Positions 1 through 12,810 of a stretch of 64,000 nucleotides of DNA are shown here, piece after piece. How positions within the stretch are numbered: position 1 is the stretch's first letter; every line of letters begins with the position of its first letter. Position numbers and translations under genes: made by a program. Source of the stretch: Hyaloperonospora brassicae (taxonomy: Eukaryota > Oomycota > Peronosporomycetes > Peronosporales > Peronosporaceae); NCBI GenBank assembly GCA_947650285.1, contig CANTFL010001490.1:186001-250000 (forward strand), in the 5' to 3' direction. The notes below the pieces were generated by a model. It ran no database searches, was not told the origin of the DNA, and was given only the letters and a program-made list of their open reading frames with translations.

Positions 1-305
1 GCACACTTTCTCGATACCGTCGGTTTCGAAGCGAGCACAACATACGCTTGCACAACGCAAGAGATCGTCACCTAGAACACGCGCTATAGAAACGGAACAG
101 CTTGTGCACCAATTTGTTCATGATGAGATGGTCCAGCATTGCACCCACGTCTCGTACGCCTTTGTTCATTGCTGCAAAGGAACAGAGCAAGTTCCTGTAT
201 AGCTGTCATCATCTGACGCCCACTACGTGACCATCCAGCCTGCCCTCAACTACTCGTACCCGTGTGACCTCGGACCCCCCATGTACTGCAAAGCTTGAGC
301 TACTC
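1..305. other. 3' flank of the stomatin-like gene, no gene seen
   Basis: No convincing reading frame on either strand. It should hold the 3' UTR and polyadenylation region of the minus-strand stomatin-like gene that stops at 306; no clear signal was recognised. Confidence 0.4.
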
Positions 306-1559
306 CTAGGTCGACTCCGTGTCGACGCTGTCCAGTGTATACTCGCCGAGCTTTCCTTCAGCATCCTGATGGCCCGACTTGTCCGTAAGACGAGCAGCTT
401 CCTTGCTGTTCTGTTTCTGGATGTTTCCGAAAATAGAGAGAGCTGACGCAACCATGCTAGAAGGGTCGTTGACGTTTGACGGCAGCAGCACGGTCGTGCC
501 TTCCTTGGCGATATTACCAAACGCGTCCACATACTTTTCCGCCACCTGAAGTGCCACTGCGTCGCGGCCACCTGTCTCCTGGATAACGTTCGAAAGCCGC
601 TGAATCGCTTCAGCCGACGCTTTTGCCTTTGCCAAAATGGCTGCAGCCGCTCCTTCTGCTTCCAAGACAGCAGCACGCTTCTTGCCTTCAGCTACATTAA
701 TGTACGCCTGGCGCTCGCCTTCAGAATCCAGAATCTCGGCTCGTTTCCGACGCTCAGCCTCAGCTTGCATGTCCATTGCAGCCTTCACACTGCGCGGTGG
801 AGCAATATCACGGATCTCGTACCGCAGACACTTGATGCCCCAGGCCTCGGACGCCTGGTTGATCGCTTCGACAATGCTCAAGTTGAGCGACTCGCGTTCT
901 TCAAACGTCTTGTCCAACGTGATCTTTCCGAGCTCGGACCGCATGGTCGTCTGTGCAAGCTGCGTGACCGCATAGAGCGGGTCCTCGACGCCGTAGCTGG
1001 CATTGTACGGCTCAATAATCTTCACGTACAGTACGCCATCGATGCTGATCGTCACGTTGTCCCGCGTGATGGCTGTCTGCCCCGGGATTTTGATCGCTTC
1101 TTCCTTGAGCGAGTGCACATAGGCAATGCGGTCGACCAACGGGATAAGGAAGTGCAGACCAGGCGTCAGCACGTCGTGGAACTTGCCAAAGCGCTCGACG
1201 ACCCACGCGCGCTGCTGTGGCACAATGAGCACGCCCTACACATTGGCCGTCATTGAATGCAACAGTCAGTTTTTTTCACACCCTTCACCTCTTTTACTAT
1301 TTGTGCAGCTGGTAAGACCGCAACGAATGATACGACGCCATATCAAACACACAATCACAATGATAACGTCAACAGCTATAACTCTCATACGCACAAGGTT
1401 CGCAGGCGTGTCTTGCAGGCGCGGCATACCCGCGTCGTCAAACGACTGCACCAGAAGCGGACGAGAGCTGTGGAGAGCGCGCGACGGTCGGCGCGGGACG
1501 AGCGGCAGCGCGCGCGCGGCTAACGCCGGACGAGCGGTAGCGGTCACGAGGAGCTTCAT
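306..1559 (-). CDS. Stomatin-like protein 2 (SPFH/prohibitin family), mitochondrial
   Basis: Two exons are proposed on the minus strand: 1559-1395 and 1235-306, with a 159-bp intron (GTGCGT donor, TGTAG acceptor) that keeps phase, giving 364 aa. Exon 1 encodes an Arg/Ala-rich, acid-free N-terminus (residues 1-35), typical of a mitochondrial presequence. Exon 2 starts with the SPFH signature ([15 protein letters not shown]), then SLP-2 hallmarks: a [19 protein letters not shown] block, a coiled-coil [18 protein letters not shown] block, and a C-terminal LLPSN segment. In family members this protein organises cardiolipin-rich inner-membrane domains and scaffolds prohibitin and proteases. Exon 2 alone has no in-frame ATG at its head (it begins with a GTG codon), so the upstream exon is needed for a start. 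It diverges from the gene at 1767. The family call is secure; the exact donor is inferred. Confidence 0.93.
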
Positions 1560-1766
1560 GCGTTTGTGTGCAGATCACAAAGTACACACCAACATTCGAC
1601 ATGAACAAGGGACGACGGCCTGAACTAGTGTGCAGTCCACCAGTTGTGGCGCTGCGTGTCTTGTTTTGACTACCGCTGTCGGAGTGATGGTCAGCGCAGC
1701 AATGCTGTGGGGTTTGCACCAATCAGCGTCTGGCATCGCCATTTGCCCAACTTCTTGTTCGTTGAT
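1560..1766. promoter_or_regulatory. Shared divergent promoter interval with CCAAT box
   Basis: Only 207 bp separate the start codons of the two divergent genes (minus-strand stomatin-like at 1559, plus-strand chromatin protein at 1767), so both promoters and 5' UTRs must overlap here. A CCAATCAG motif lies at 1719-1726, matching the NF-Y/CCAAT-box consensus. No TATA box was seen. Function is inferred from position. Confidence 0.45.
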
Positions 1767-4700
1767 ATGAGTCGACGCAGCAACAGCAGCTCGGACGATG
1801 ACGACGACGACGACGCGATTGGCGAGCGGCAGAGCGCGCGTAGCAGCCACAGCAACCGAAGCAGCAGAGAGCGCAGCGGCAGTAGTGGCAGCAGTAGCGG
1901 GGGCGCGTGTGCCCGTCAGTTCGTGGCGCTCCACTCGCGTGTTGGCAAGCGGTACCAGGCCGTGATCCCGGAGCTGCTCACGGACACGACGGAGCGTTTG
2001 TACAAGAAGAAGCAGGAGATGCAGCAGCCTAGACCGAGGTACTGTCGTGGCCGAGCACAAGGTACAGAGAGAGAATGAGAGAGAGAGTGTGTGTGTATGC
2101 TTGTGAGTACAGTCCTGCCGTGATGACTGCATTCGGATACGGATACTGGCTATTGTACTGCTTTATCGTGTGTCTTTTTTTCGTTATTTTTTATCGGACT
2201 GACGCCATTCCTTGCTCGCGTGTAAATGGTGTGTCGTCTCCAGAGTTGGGGATCGAGCTAGACAAGTACCTTCAGTTGGCGCGGTCGCTGCGAGAAGGTG
2301 CGACGTTTGATACGCAGGAACACATGACGACACTAGCTCTCGAGCACTTGCATCGCTTTAATTACAATACCACGGACGCTGCGTGCTCCCTGTATGCACG
2401 ACATAGTATTGAAGTGCCGCCATCGGCGGTGACAGGGAGTCCAATGACGAGTAAATCGGTGGCAGTAGAAGGTGCCAGGCAATGGCTGTTGGCGTTCTAT
2501 CGCTGCATGAAAGAGACGGTGATTGATGGCAGAGTGTTCGAAAATATGCGGCAATTACACGAAGACGCAGAGACGAGCGCTGAAAAGAGTGTAATACCAG
2601 CAACAGAGGCTGGGGTACTAGCACGTCTTGTGACGCGTATTTTGCAGTGGACCAGACAATGTGAGGCCGTGAGAAACGAGAAGGTCGATTGCGCACGGCT
2701 GCGGAAGCTACTGCACGAAGCAGAAGATATGCAGGTTGTACTGCCAGCAAAAGAAGCGATCGTATTCCGACTTCGGGCGTTTGAGACGGCGCTTGCGCGG
2801 TTGAAAGAAGCGCTGGGACAAACGCGTAGTAGCAAACGACACCAGAGCAAGAAGGTGGCACTGAAAGAGTTGGAAGAGCTATTTGAAGCGGTGATGGTGC
2901 CACGTGTGGTTTTTACAGAAGAAGATCAGTTTCGAAATGTGGTAGACGAGGCAAAGGAGCTGAAGTCTGTGATGGACAACATGTTGGCAGAAGGCAGAGT
3001 AAGCCTTCCTGTTGTGCGTGATGTGCTGGCAAAGATTGAGTTCATACCAGTGAATTTTGAGGAAGAGGTGGAGCAGTTTCAGACCAAGATGCTGAATGCG
3101 CAGTCGTGGCTCGCAAAGGCTCGTAAGTGCATGCCGAATCGTCGAGCGACGCGTCGAGCAGGCAGCACCGACACTAACAAAATGGACGTGAAAGCAATAC
3201 GTGCGCTCGTCGATGATGCGCCGTGTGAAAGTAGTACTGAAATGTTTGAAATGCAAGATTTATTGGCGTGTGCGGACGAGTGGGCCGTCAAGGTGAAGAA
3301 AGCAATTGATGAGGGCGCCGATGTTACGCTCGATGGTCTGAAAGAGATCTTGGACGAGGCCAAGGATATTCCTGTGATTATGGACGAGCAGAAGTATTTG
3401 GAGGCTGAAATTGCTGCACGTGAATGGTGTACAGCCGCGGCAGCGAAGCTGGCTTCTCGTAAATCGATCGAAGAAATTGAAGATCTGAGAGCACAGGCAA
3501 ATGCGATACGGGAACGCATTTATCCCAAGAAGCAGTCACGCTGGAAGCCACAAATAGAACGCGAGATCCACGCTGCAATGGACCAAGCACGCAAATGGAT
3601 CAATGAGCTCCGAGATAACCTCGGTGTTGCGGCCTTTGACAAGTTATTTGCCTCGCTGTCGTCGTACGTACCATGTTCAGTTTCCTCCAGGTCTTCATCT
3701 CATTTGTCAGCGTCAAATGGCGATAAAACAAATAAGAAATCCATGGATATGATTGGCAAGCTGGTCGAAAAGTCGCAAGCGCTTGCGGTCGACGTGTCGT
3801 CATACACCACGCCACTTAACGACTTGCTTTTGAAAGGCGTTGAAGCGCAGGCAGAAGCGAGCGCTATTCTGATGAGTATTGGCTGCTTACCGGGGACGAA
3901 CCCTACAGATACATCAGATGAGACGAAGAGAAAGGCAACTAAGTCGATGCCTCGAGAACTGGGTGATTTGGCGCACGCATCGTCGTTACTGGAGCGAATA
4001 TACGCCTTCCCATTCACCTTCGACGAGGGACAGAGCCTCGCCAGCATCATCGAAGGTGAGAAAGGTTGGGCGGCGCGCGTTCGTGAATGCATTCCTCCGC
4101 GGCAATCACGGAAAAAGGGTTTGGCCAATGATTCTTTCTCGACAGAACAACTACACGAGTTGTTGGATGAGTCCAAAAGGTTGCACTTTCTGTTTCGTGA
4201 CGAACTGCGCATCCTGTCGAAGGAGCTCAACGATTTGACCTCATGGCGAACAAAGGCACACGATGTCATAAATGGTGAAACTAGCGCGTCGATTGGCGAG
4301 GTGGTCGATCGTCTTCGATCCATTGATCTTCTCGTGTACGGGAAGCTGCAACAGGCTAAACAAAAACTTCATATTGGCGATACGGTCGGTGTTGATGTAA
4401 GTCAGAAGAACAACAAGCTTACTGGCATCGAAGAATCGTTGGCTTGGCCAAAGGAAGAAATGGGCGCTGTTAAAAGCGAAGTACGCAGCGAGAAAATCAA
4501 TGGATGTGCGATGGACGTTGATGCAGAGGGCCCGGCCGACCATGGATTAGTGGTAAGTAGCACGGAGAGGCGTCTTGGACTTGACAACTGCGAGGGTGAC
4601 TGCAGTGATAATGGCGGTAAGGCAGCAGTGGTGTCTGGTTTAAGTATTCCTAGCTCTGCTAGTATCGTCGGCACGAACATGCGGGCAGTGGAGATACATG

Positions 4701-7700
4701 TCGATGAGATTATGACGCGTGTTAGAATGGAAAGTGGCTGCATGCGAAAGTCAGCTTCCAAGGATGAGGAAGACGATGCTAATGCTATCGACGTGAGGAC
4801 ATCATGGACGGCCGAAAATGGACAAGATTTGTTAGAATCAGTTTTGGCAATGGCAGAGGAAAGCTTTGTGGCTGTTGATAGTTTGGAGTTGAAAGAAGCC
4901 GAAGCACGGCAAACGGTCGAGGAGCTGGTGCTGGCTGGAGAGATGGGCGATATTACAGAGGACATCACGAATAAATCTGTACGAGTATTGAACGGGTGGA
5001 AGCAACAGCTCGCGCATGTACAAAAGGAAAGCGATATTCTTAGCGTCGAAGCTCCGGAGCAGCATGCCCTGAGCCTTATCGTATCGCTGCTTGACTGGTT
5101 GCAAGGATCGCGGTCGCTTTTTTATGACGAGATTCTTCCTCTCCAAGACTTGGTCGAGAAGGGCAACAGGATTGCCGAAGACGTGAAGAAGTTTACGTCT
5201 CGTGGTATAATTGGGCCAAAGACACTGGAAACTATGGAACGAATGCTTTGGCCACTGCCGCACTTGAGAGCTCACGAAAATGTGGTGCTCGAGTGGACCG
5301 AGCGCGTCCGCAAATGTGTGGCAGAAAAGCACGCACAGATAAGTGAGCTACAGGCGCTGCTTGATAGCGGAAGTGGGCTTCTGCTAGAGCAGGGTACCTT
5401 TAAGATTGTGATGGACGAAGCCAAGAAAGCCAGAATTTGGTTATCGAAGCTGAAGAAACGTTTGCGAGCCCTGGCTACAAAAGGAGCTAGGCGACTGAGC
5501 ATGAGTGCAGCGCGGTCTCTTGTAGAGGAAGGTGAAGACATTGCGATCGACATGCCTGTGTTTGACTTTCTTAAAGAGCACCTGGAGATTGCAAATGACT
5601 GGGAGCAGCGCGTGCTAGGGTCTGGAATCGAGACGGGCCAAGCGCGAGTTGCGACTTTGCTTGCGTTGCTCAATGAGTACGAGTGCGCTCGACTAGTGAT
5701 TGATCTCGACATGCATCGAGACGTTCTGAAGTCCGCCACTGAGCGATTTTGCATCTGCCGGCAACCTTTCGATGGATTGATGATTGGATGCGATCACTGC
5801 GATGACTGGTTCCACGACAGTTGTATCGGTATGTCCAAGGAGAAGGCCGAAAAGGTAGAGCACTACACTTGCCCATCGTGCACTGTTCTACAGGAACTAG
5901 CAGCAACGCTGCAGCAAGCAACGGTTACGGTACGACAAGGCACTTTGTGGGACATGCATGAGTATGCCAAGGCGTTTGAAAAGCATCAGGCCAGTGCGTT
6001 AAGAAAGGTCAAGCGCGAAGAAAAGACCGTCGAACGAACGGAGATGCTGTTGTATAGCTGTAATAACCAAATGAATGAGCTGTGGACACGAATCGATGAC
6101 ATCGAGCGTGCGAAGGCCTGCTTGGCGATGAATGCTGCTACAAGCAACGGTGCTTTTGCAGCGCAATATCCGTCGAAGCAGTCATCCCAGCTCGAACCGT
6201 CTACTACAGCACAAGTGTCAGCAGCAGCGCCAGCATCCACCGTTGTCATGGCGAATGCGGTGGCTGCAAACGCAATTGCGAGTGCAAAGGTCCCAACGAT
6301 CGCTACGAATGCAAACGCGGGTTCACCGGCTGCTTCTGCAGCACCTGCCGCTACTACTGCTTCTAGTAAGAGCAGCACAGCGGTATCGGCCACTGCAGGT
6401 ATAAACGTCGCAGTCTTGAATCGCCAGCAGTATCCCAGTATCCTGATTCCGCCCATACGTGCTGTGGGTAACGTACTTAAAAGCGTGTCCAAGCCAGAGG
6501 ATGTTGCCAAGCTGGTTGCAACGATTGGTGTGGTAGGTTCAACCGCTGCACCTACTTTAACTGGGGCAACAGTATCAAAGAGTTGCTTAAATGCTGTGAA
6601 GACTGGTACCTCAACATCACTTTCAGTGACTACCTCAGCTGCTTTTCTCGCTTCGTCGCACCAACAATTAACAAGTGCCATGACAACACCTGTGACGCCG
6701 ACTACGCCTATTCCTTCCCCATCCGCTCCAGCTACAGTCCGACAGACTCTTACCCCGGCATTGCTAAATCCAATGACCGCCACATTGATGGGGAGCACGG
6801 AACGAATTGCATCTTTTGTTGTTGCAGGTGGTGTGGAGCAGCAATTGGCAAAGATGAAGAAAGAGCACATTGAGGCGAGCAAGCAAGTGCTGGAGCTTCA
6901 GAGTTCCTTGCGTCTGAGCCGCGAGCGACTATCAAACGCGCAGAAAGCACTCCGGGAGATTTCAGATGTCTTTCACGCTCGCCATCGTATGCTATCTCAT
7001 GCACAAGCGTGGGTTCAGCAAGCTGGGCTATTGCTTAATACGACAGCGTTAATATCGCGTGCTAACGTTGTTTTCGCAAAGTTTATTCCTCGAGAGTACG
7101 AGTCCGCACTCAAGGCAATGACGTGCGCTTCGTTCGATCCGGCCACTAGTTCTACATCAGAGTCTGTACCCATGAGCATCGACAAATTGTTTCCGGGTGT
7201 GGACATCTTTGCTCGTTTGCTACGCGCGGTGCCGTGGAGTCTAGTCGTGGTGTCCCGGTTACAGCAACGACCGTCACGTGACGAGATTAGTGATGCCATC
7301 TCGTACGCAACTGAGTATGGACTTTGGGAGGACAAGACAATTTTGATGGTGCTTCGTAGCTTGATTGGACGCGTGGATGCGTGGGTATCGCGTGCCCACA
7401 AATGCATGATGAAAACTGGAACCAAAACGCAGCAATTGTCCCGACTGAACGTGCTAATGAACGAGTATTCGAAGCTCCCGCTGACGAATTCGAAAGCAGC
7501 AGGACCCTTGGATATCTACGTAAAGATGTTATCAGGTGTGGGAGTAAAGAGCGACCTCAAAAGTGAGAACGGCGCGCTCACTCTCGAAGCAGCAGAAGCT
7601 GCCGCTATAACAGCTCTGGATGACGCGATGTGTGGCCTTTCTTCGTCGCTGGCTGCATCTGGTGTAGGTCCCGTGAGCTGTAGCACAAAAAAACAAGCGT

Positions 7701-7870
7701 CACGAAAGCGTAAGGTGTACGCACGGAAAGAAAAAGCTGCAACTTGCCCGTCGAAAAAAGTCAAGGATTCACAAGACGGATCCGATGACACGAATGTGGT
7801 AATGTCATCAACCAATTCTGTCACCGCAGTCGGGATCTCAGACGCGGCGTCGACGGCCAAAGCAGTTTGA
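1767..7870 (+). CDS. ELM2-like / PLU-1-like / PHD-finger chromatin protein
   Basis: Proposed exons 1767-2061 and 2244-7870 (182-bp intron, GTACAG donor, CTCCAG acceptor, phase kept), about 1973 aa. The N-terminus is Ser/Asp-rich with a seven-Asp run, then an ELM2-like segment spanning the splice (RVGKRYQAVIPELL, then LGIELDKYL and a helical stretch ending TDAACSLY). About 1100 residues of repeated WL/WxxKLRK helical modules follow, as in the PLU-1-like region of KDM5/JARID1 demethylases. A canonical C4HC3 PHD finger sits at about 1264-1312 (CICRQPFDG, CDHC, WFHDSC, CPSC). Next come an Ala/Thr-rich low-complexity region (about 1390-1600), more helices, and a basic C-terminus (SRKRKVYARKEK) that could be a nuclear localisation signal. 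No JmjC, ARID or JmjN domain is visible, so it is probably a histone-tail reader or scaffold rather than an active demethylase. The ATG at 1767 was preferred over one at 1644 because the intervening 41 codons look non-coding. Confidence 0.85.
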
Positions 7871-8093
7871 CCTAGTGTTGCTGCTTTGCAGAACGCTATA
7901 CGGTAATGCGTGCTTCACTTGTTTAGTGGCCGTCATAGTGATTATCGCAGTCGTCAACGTAGCTCATTGTGTTCGGACAGCAAGAAGCACAGAGACTCAC
8001 GCACTGAAAAAGCTGGCAAGATCAGCAAATGCAACCTGGTTGTGGACAATGCATTGGCTGAAAGCGACTAACGGGTCGTGAGCTGTCGGAATG
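7871..8093 (+). other. Possible alternative 3' exon of the PHD gene
   Basis: Just after the stop at 7870, one frame (about 7974-8073) reads a charged peptide beginning SDSKKHRDSRTEKAG and ending LAESD then TAA, with exon-like composition and an upstream AG (CAACGTAG). It may be a skipped or alternative C-terminal exon, or 3' UTR. The overlapping 68-aa ATG frame in another phase looks less protein-like. Weak evidence. Confidence 0.2.
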
Positions 8094-11000
8094 AGGGAAA
8101 AGCATGGCGTTCCAACTTCATCCTCAGCTTCGTGTCTGCTGCAACTGTGGTCCATTACGTCCATTTCGCCTTGTTTATCGATCATCTGAAGACAAGCTGA
8201 TCACGAGGCTGCTCATTGCCATCTCGTCTTCATGGCTGGCGGAGATTTTGGATTGAGTAATTGATACCGATGGACAGCAGCTACAACGTGTTGCAGGCGG
8301 ACGACTAGACAAGACCGAATCATCTTGTAGATGGTTTCTGTCCTGCGGCACTGTTACCGCGGAGCGAAAGCGTGGATAGTCATGGTATTGATACGGGTAC
8401 AGAGGAGGTTGAGCTGATGACGACACAAAGGCATGGAATGTCAATTTGGAATCGTACAGCATGTGGGCGAGGGCTAGCCTGTCCCGCCTTGTTCGCCTCG
8501 TGCACCTTTTCTGCGTGATATTGAGAGCGCATCAAAATGCGCTCCGAGATTCGAGCCCGTCACGGTACGGCTGAGGCTTTGCCTGGGCTGGGATGCATCG
8601 CAGAAAGTGATTGCTATGTTGTCCATCTCCGTGTTTCGAGCGCGTTCACTGCTAATCTCGTGTTTCTCCCTCATAGTGCACTACAGCGTGGAATTTGGAA
8701 AGACTCAGAGGTGTCGAGAATCATTGCTCGGTCCAATTTGGCTACTAACCTTCCCGTACGTTCGAGTGCTCGCAGCATTGCTGTAAACAGCTTACAGTCC
8801 GTGACGCCGTTGCGAACTTCGCGATTACCTGGCCCAAGCACCACTCAGCGCGTACGCTGAAACGCAATCTTCGGTGTACCAGTGCCGCGCCGTAATGAGG
8901 CCTTCGGGAGTGAAATTGACGACGTCGTGATTTCCTACGCGCGTCAAGCAGAGACGTTCGTGATGAAGTACCTTTTGACATCAGTCGAGTGGGCGTGCGC
9001 GGAAACGCATACGGGCTTGCCTGTTTCGGCATGCTGACTTAGCACTTCGCAAAGTGCAAGCATTCGAAGCATATTCGCTTTACGTCGCAAACGTCCAAGA
9101 TGTAAACTAACGATAGCAGATGGTCCACAAAGTGAAGTAGCGTCCATCGTGACACGCGAAGCCCAGCACGTCGGTCGGGTGCGACAAGGTGCCGATCTTC
9201 AACCGACGAATGCAGTTTCAAGCTAGAAAACGGGACCTCGTTGTAAAGAATCACTTCGAAGCCAAGGATTGTACAGCGGTTCGCCCATCATGCTCGGCCA
9301 ACGCGTGCATTATACACAAAAGCTGAGCACATCGAGTATCTGCAGTCTGATTTGTTGAAACGCCTTCAACTCGTGATGCTGCGCCACGAAGCTGTTGGTT
9401 GAGCGCTCCCCAAGGGCGTTGCGCACAATCTGGGGCTATCGCTTCTCGGAGGCCAAAATCATTTTACACGCAGTGCGGTCTTCGACCCCAGCACGAATGT
9501 ATTGGTTCCGATATGAGGAAGATAAAGCCAATAATCAGCTCTGCATGCTGCACGCACATTCGAGACTAGACGTATCCTCGCAACGCCTGATGCATCGAGA
9601 CTTCATCCGACGAGCCTGCAGAGTATTTACGCTTCGCTTACGACATGGATGTGGAAGGTCAGCTGTTCGTCACTGAAATGGATCTAGCAACAAGACCTGG
9701 ATCGACGTCATGTCTGCGCCCGATACATGTCTATATAGATGAAGCGGGGGCACAGCACCCGAATCGCAAGAAGTGCCAGTCTCGGGTGACGCCACTACGC
9801 ACACGGCACCCTGTGGTCCCAGCAACTGTTGGTGACATGCAATTGCGAAATATCGAAGGCTTCGAGTAGAACGCGTCACAAGCAAGGTACAACATGACGC
9901 ACATTCATTGACCGGGACCAAATGGTGTCCAAGAAACATACATTGATTCGGTGGAAGCGACGTTGCGTATCGCATTGACTTGTGCGCGCACCCGTGGCCA
10001 TCGGAATATGAAAATTTTGAGCGCTGATGTGGATTGCACGAGTCTTGACCGTGCCATTCTCATGGGCTCTATTTCACTAGCAATGACATTCACACTGCTG
10101 CTCAAGGATGCAACGCGCCCACACAGCGTCGAAAACTCAATCGACATGGCGCGCCGTCGAGTCTTGCTTAAACATTATGCGCCCGTACTCCTGGGTGCTT
10201 CCACGGTGGTGACGACTTCGTTTTGGGCTCTTTTGTCGACTGTGCGTGCCGCGCTCATGATATTTTGCTAGAGCAGTACTAATTTCCACGTTGCCGCGGG
10301 GATGCAATGTGCACAATGCACCTATTGGGTGGTGACTGGGAATGTAGGCTGGTATATCTCGCCACCGGACCCACGAACTACAAACACTGTCATTACGAAT
10401 GGCACGTGTTGGGATTGTATGCGGAGCTTTCTGCGGCTTTGGGTACCTACTTTACAAGATGTCCACTGGATAGAGCACTCGATGCTGCTGTACCAGTTGC
10501 AGTGTCGTTGCACTGGCTCCGCGCTTGCTTGTCAAGATGAGCTACCGACTAGCCAAGGGTGTTGTACTTATTTACCGGGCCTGATGATGTGCTGTGTCCA
10601 GTTTAAAAGAGAACGAGTTTGCAACTCGAAGATGCGGTATTAACAACCGATACACTAGACTTATTCATGTGGCGATATTGTGCAGCTGTATCGACACTCG
10701 CGAACTTACGCTCGGCATACGACCCACCGTGACTCAAATGTCTTATCCCGTTCTGTATGTCTCTGTAAACCCATGTGCTTACAGGAGTCACGGTTCGAAT
10801 GAGCGGTCTTGTAAACATACGAAAATAATGGCAACTGAAGCCTTACCAGCTCAAACTTATGAACCACATCGCACGAGCGTCTACTGGTCTAGACAAGAAA
10901 TGAAAGCTCAAGCACCAAGAGCATGTATTGAAACCACGCAGCTCGTACATCCAACTCACAATCCATCGGTGAAGTGCAAAACAAGTGCCAGACACAGATT

Positions 11001-12810
11001 GAGGTATTGCGCGGTAGCGCGACATATATGGTGCAGATCATGCCGTATCACAGAGCGACGCAACGAAGTTGCCTACAGCAAAATGCTACATACAAATAAG
11101 GGCTCTGAAACAAGTGCCACGCTCAAGTGCTTCGCCAAGTGCACGCTAAATTGCTCTACTTGTCTCGCCGGTCAGTGCCACCACATTTCTGGCATTGCTT
11201 TTTCCGGATGAACGGAGTGCCATGCGACACCATCGAACAGTTATCGCTTCGCCAACTTGCTCAGTCAACTTCGCGTTCTGCAAGGCTCGGCGTCTTCTTC
11301 GACACTTGTTCGACGGCGTCGTCGCTAGTAGTGACAAGGATCCGTTTTGAGGAACGTTCTACATACGCGCCAACGACAACGAAACAAGTACCGCAAACTC
11401 GCAAACGTCGTGTCCGTGACTTGCGCAAAGGAGGTAAATGGTCACTGAAAGCACTAGCAAAATGGTGACACTGCTATCGATGACGCATCCGCTCACCCTC
11501 GAAACAGGGGAGCATTGCTGGATCTGTTGCTCGGTGCTACGAAATCAAATTCCTGAATATGCCAGCGTTATGGGCAAGCACATCTCGATAACGTTTCGAT
11601 TGAGGGAGCTGGACAAGACGCATGCGGCTTCCCTTCCACTTTGGGCCGTCGCGAGGTACTGTGCAGCTGCAAAGGCTGAAAACGGTCTGCCCATGTACCA
11701 GTTTGGTAAAAGATTACGGGTTTATAGTTAGTTTGATCATTCGGACCTCGCTATTGTGCGCTATGACCAATGTCAATCAGCATCACCTTTCTTCGAATCG
11801 CATTGCGAGTAGCAAAGCATTGCCATCTCCGTCTACGGTTGCAGCGTTGGATAAGTTTGCAATAGATCTGCCATGCGCCTTGCAGAGATCACGTCGATAG
11901 CAGATTGGAAACCATCTCGTATGTTTCCAAAGCATACAAATAGTCATAACCCACTAACTTACGTTTGCAATATACGGAGAACCGTTTGCAACATCGCGGC
12001 AGAGCCGCGGGGATGCGCAACGAGGTGACGGACATAGCGACGCAAAATGAAGTTGTCCTCTATCTCGGCATGACGGTCAGCTGATTTTGTACCGGTAATT
12101 TATTATATGGTAAAATGTGTTCTGGCTACCAGAAAGTCAGTCAGTCATTCGACTGCATCGTTGCGTCTTCAGACGGCCACGAGACCGCAAGATTGACACC
12201 TCATCTTTCTATCGCACTTACAACTATGATGAATAGCGTCGTCGCACTTGTGCGCACGTTTTTCCATCCCGCATGTGTCGGCTTATACGCTATCGAACGC
12301 CGTCTCAGTCGTTTCTTGGCAAAACCGATGTTTTCGCTCTCTACACAGCCGATCCGTGTGCTATGAAGATGCGATATTGCCTTTAGTTTTGTATTGTCGA
12401 TACTGCGCTAGTTTGTGCCTTCTATGTGTCTCGTGTTTGACCTTCGCAGTGAATTACACCGACGCCATGTGGTTCCACCCTCCGCTTTACTATGTCTATT
12501 CCACCGGCCACCTGCCCGCTCACTAGGGACAAACTCATTGCATCTTTTTTCCTAGGAAGAATCTGTGCACGAGAAACAAGAAGCAATTGCGGAGGTCTGC
12601 GAGACGTGCAGCTCACTCTGTACATCGCACGGCGCACGGACTGTCGGGACCCCGCAGAGAATGTTCGTAGCGCACTTGTTCGTGAATCAAACTTTATCTT
12701 TCTGCCAAAACACAACTCACTTAACGACCGGAAAACACTACAAAACCAGACGAAACCCACCCGTGCTGGAAGCTACATGCGCGGTGCACACAGACTCTGC
12801 TCCTCGCCGA
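8094..12810. other. Convergent intergenic region with decayed coding-like sequence
   Basis: This 4.7-kb gap lies between the convergent PHD and myosin genes. No intact gene was found. One plus-strand frame from about 8868 to 9676 reads protein-like segments (for example FGSEIDDVVISYARQAE and WFRYEEDKANNQLCML) broken by scattered stops (TGA near 9031, TAG near 9225). Another stretch at 9951-10271 is open for 106 aa. The pattern suggests one or more long-dead genes, but no family could be named. A 205-codon frame at 10594-11211 has Cys/His-rich, unstructured composition and is not called. No LTR, terminal repeat or RNA gene was recognised. Confidence 0.3.

Noticed and set aside
2075..2243. Start of the PHD protein at 2075
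   Set aside because: The first 56 codons are a hydrophobic intron translation; the spliced model joins a Ser/Asp-rich exon and continues an ELM2-like segment in phase.
5986..6882. 298-codon minus-strand frame
   Set aside because: Mirror of the Ala/Thr-rich low-complexity part of the PHD protein; biased codons leave the opposite strand open.
10594..11211. 205-codon plus-strand frame
   Set aside because: High Cys/His/Arg/Thr, no domain, no strong start context, in an otherwise decayed region.
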